Positions 6,748 to 7,975 of a DNA stretch of 7,975 nucleotides are shown in pieces. Every line of letters begins with the position of its first letter. Within the stretch, counting starts at the first letter, position 1. The notes beneath the pieces are model-generated. The model was not told the DNA's origin. It worked only from the letters and a program-made list of their open reading frames with translations, and did no database searches. Source of the DNA: JBEKIK01 sp049509395 (GTDB lineage Bacteria > Planctomycetota > Planctomycetia > Pirellulales > Thermoguttaceae); assembly GCA_049509395.1 (NCBI GenBank), contig JBEKZY010000233.1, forward strand, positions 1 to 7,975, written 5' to 3'. A program made the translations under genes and the position numbers.

Positions 6748-6784
6748 AAAGCCTTGTGTAGCAAAGAGTTACGGCAAGGCTTTT
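6748..6784 (+). terminator. Intrinsic terminator after tRNA-Pro
   Basis: AAAGCCTTG (6748-6756) pairs with CAAGGCTTT (6775-6783) over nine base pairs. The 18-base loop can pair further through GTA and TAC. TTTT (6781-6784) begins within the descending arm and an AT-rich stretch follows. It starts seven bases after the tRNA discriminator base. Confidence 0.75.
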
Positions 6785-6810
6785 ATTATTGGCAAATAAG
6801 AAAAAATGCT

Positions 6811-6829
6811 CGGTGCTATGCCGGTGCTA
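6811..6829 (+). repeat. Short direct repeat CGGTGCTA
   Basis: CGGTGCTA occurs at 6811-6818 and again at 6822-6829, a period of 11 bases (about one helical turn). ATGC follows or flanks each copy. It lies between the tRNA-Pro terminator and the ribosome binding site of the next gene. Possible protein-binding half-sites or a remnant of an element boundary; no function can be shown. Confidence 0.35.
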
Positions 6830-6862
6830 GGATGCAAAAACTTTTTTTGGAGGGAATGAGTT

Positions 6863-7213
6863 ATGCCAGAGCCTAAATCGTGGAAGGGGAAGATGGAGTC
6901 CATTGTCGCCAGGGAAGTATCGCTCGAAGTGGCGATTCAATGGGGCAAGAAATGTGCCGAAATCGCGGATAGAGAATGGGAAAAACAGGAAGAAGACCGA
7001 AAACGACTTGCTCCTAACGACTATCCGATTGTTCCCCCTTGGAGAGGGCGAGTAAACGAAGCAGTTCACGCCGTTTACGGAACAATTGAGGTAAAACCAC
7101 TGACGTTGGATACAGAAAAGAAGATGCTTATCAAATGTGGCATTGCTGCCGATAGAGTGACGGCAGGAGAATGGTATTCGTTAAAGGACCGACGGTGCCA
7201 TCGCTTGGAATAG
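6863..7213 (+). CDS. Hypothetical protein, 116 residues
   Basis: I do not recognise this protein. It begins at ATG 6863 with an excellent ribosome binding site, GGAGGG at 6849-6854, eight bases upstream, which is the main reason to believe it is expressed. The product is soluble and strongly charged, with no signal peptide or membrane segment. Residues about 18-50 (SLEVAIQWGKK ... EEDRKRLA) look helical with alternating Lys/Arg and Glu. The centre has NDYPIVPPWRGR (52-63), and the C-terminus ends in AGEWYSLKDRRCH (101-113). Three cysteines (C31, C92, C112) form no metal motif. It stands alone after tRNA-Pro and its terminator. Its GC content looks lower than that of recJ and pcm, which fits acquisition by transfer. 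It converges on the zinc-ribbon gene 31 bp away. Confidence 0.65.
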   Translation: MPEPKSWKGKMESIVAREVSLEVAIQWGKKCAEIADREWEKQEEDRKRLAPNDYPIVPPWRGRVNEAVHAVYGTIEVKPLTLDTEKKMLIKCGIAADRVTAGEWYSLKDRRCHRLE

Positions 7214-7244
7214 CAGGTGTATAAATCCTTGTCGAGGTCGTCGG

Positions 7245-7511
7245 CTATCCCACGGCCGTATCGGGCTCGGCGTCGAGGGCCTGGGCTTGGGCGTCGTAAA
7301 TCCCCTTTTGACACCGTGAGCAATAAGAACCGGCTACGGCCTCTTGCGAACCGCATCCCAAACACGTTTGCGTCATGGCGGGTCCAAGCCGTCGATCAAT
7401 CGCCGCCGCAACTTGATCTTCACAGGTGGGGCATAATTGCCAGCGCCCACGGCCGACCGCCCGATCGCACATGCAACATACGCTTTCAACTCGGGATGTT
7501 ATCATGCCCAT
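7245..7511 (-). CDS. Small double zinc-ribbon protein (hypothetical)
   Basis: An 88-residue product with four CxxC knuckles in two regularly spaced pairs: C12/C15 with C27/C30, and C50/C53 with C64/C67. Each pair is spaced like a zinc ribbon, so the protein probably binds two zinc ions. An extra C13 is adjacent to C12. The tail after residue 68 is acidic and probably disordered. No other domain is seen, and the role (nucleic-acid or protein binding) is open. I prefer ATG at 7511 because AAGG lies seven bases upstream; an in-frame TTG at 7529 would add six residues and an ATG at 7505 would remove two. The gene is on the same strand as the small ORFs to its right, and its end is convergent with the 116-residue gene. 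The evenly spaced cysteines argue that the frame is real. Confidence 0.6.
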   Translation of the reverse strand: MGMITSRVESVCCMCDRAVGRGRWQLCPTCEDQVAAAIDRRLGPAMTQTCLGCGSQEAVAGSYCSRCQKGIYDAQAQALDAEPDTAVG

Positions 7512-7684
7512 GATCGGGCCTTGCGTCAAACGGATCGGATCGAAAAAAAATAGCTAACTTTTTTCATCAGCCTGGTTATCGGCCAAAACGCCGATGGTGG
7601 CCATCATCACGCGCGGCTACCATAAATTCCGTCTTCCAGTCTTTCGCCGGTTGCGTTCAAACGTCGATGGATGTCTTCCGAGTC
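7512..7684 (-). other. Spacer with coding-like fragments, possibly decayed small gene
   Basis: No complete gene is evident. On the minus strand, 7684-7607 reads a 25-residue protein-like peptide (DSEDIHRRLNATGERLEDG, then IYGSRA) with no ATG or GTG start. It directly follows, in frame, the TAG at 7687-7685. Its stop TGA overlaps an ATG (TGATG at 7609-7605) that opens a 17-codon frame, 7607-7554. The chain of short protein-like frames suggests a degraded gene, but each piece is too short to be sure. Near 7531-7560 the plus strand carries CGGATCGGATCG followed by a run of eight A. Confidence 0.3.
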
Positions 7685-7910
7685 CTATTTTCCCTCCGCC
7701 GCATCAGCATCGCTGCTATCGCGTTTAATGACCACGCCGCCCGGAGGTGGTAATATCTTGCACCGTTCCGCCCGGGGTGGCCTTGGCAGGCGGCCGGATG
7801 ATGCTGATTTTCCCTTGAGCGTCAACTGACAACTGACCGAGTGGGATCTCTCTAAACTTGCGGCCGTCGATTCTGATACGCTCGCCTTGTGGATCATTTT
7901 GATCGGGCAT
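7685..7910 (-). pseudogene. Small hypothetical gene apparently split by a one-base insertion
   Basis: ATG 7910 opens a frame whose first 53 residues look like real protein, including RIRIDGRKFREIPLGQL (11-27) and ISIIRPPAKATPGGTVQDI (35-53). It then changes character and stops at 7725 (TTSGRRGH). Removing one base in the ATTACC just after the QDI codons would join it to another frame reading PPPGGVVIKRD, then an acidic tail DADAAEGK, ending at TAG 7687-7685. The joined product would have 74 residues and a sensible composition throughout. This suggests a recent frameshift, a sequencing error or, less likely, programmed frameshifting. AGGAAAAGG precedes the start at a distance of about 10 bases. 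The ATG overlaps the end of an upstream frame by 17 bases. I do not recognise the family. Confidence 0.45.
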
Positions 7911-7975
7911 TTTTCTTTTTCCTTTTCCTGTTGGCCTGGTCGGCCGGCTCGCCGGGGGTGTTGTCCAGGCCGTCA
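7894..7975 (-). CDS. C-terminal end of a gene truncated by the window edge
   Basis: On the minus strand the frame from 7974 to the TGA at 7896-7894 gives 26 residues: DGLDNTPGEPADQAN followed by the basic tail RKRKKKNARSK. This resembles a disordered, Lys/Arg-rich C-terminus. It overlaps the next ATG (7910) by 17 bases, as in tightly packed phage or operon genes. One competing frame has an early stop and no protein character. The evidence is thin because so little is visible, and no function can be given. Confidence 0.35.
   Translation of the reverse strand, partial: DGLDNTPGEPADQANRKRKKKNARSK

Noticed and set aside
7217..7513. Plus-strand 98-residue ORF opposite the zinc-ribbon gene
   Set aside because: It is Arg/Pro-rich antisense noise. 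The minus frame has regularly spaced CxxC motifs and a ribosome binding site.

Overview
The window looks like a piece of a planctomycete chromosome, or of a close relative in the PVC group. This is inferred from gene content: a secreted family 16 glycoside hydrolase carrying autotransporter-type beta repeats, a LamG-like domain and a PEP-CTERM sorting tail, next to GC-rich housekeeping genes separated by AT-rich spacers. No ribosomal RNA or other decisive marker is present, so the assignment is moderate.

Layout. Positions 1-86 hold the 3' half of a type II (long variable arm) tRNA, probably Leu, whose 5' half is absent from the expected place. A promoter with a perfect TATAAT leads to rpmG (bL33, 379-543), a 54-residue gene that is easily missed. 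A hairpin and a heptanucleotide tandem repeat fill the gap before recJ (639-2381), which ends in a strong intrinsic terminator. pcm (L-isoaspartyl methyltransferase, about 2467-3120) follows on the same strand. These three genes serve translation, DNA repair and protein repair. Convergent to pcm, with 6 bp between stop codons, is a 983-residue secreted protein (6078-3127, minus): signal peptide, GH16 catalytic domain with an intact ExDxxE motif, beta-repeat passenger interrupted by a LamG-like domain, and a PEP-CTERM tail.

An AT-rich spacer of about 590 bp follows. It has a candidate promoter for the GH16 gene and one for tRNA-Pro(CGG) at 6667-6741, which has its own terminator.

The right end (6742-7975) looks different: small orphan ORFs, unusual spacing and signs of decay. 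It holds a 116-residue hypothetical gene, a convergent small protein with two CxxC-CxxC zinc ribbons, and further right on the minus strand a small gene apparently broken by one extra base, overlapped by the C-terminal end of another gene. A tRNA next to short unrelated ORFs suggests, but does not prove, an accessory or integrated segment.

I see no complete novel multi-gene system. The items most worth a second look are the orphan tRNA 3' half, the GH16/beta-repeat/PEP-CTERM architecture, and the frameshifted small-ORF cluster at the right edge.
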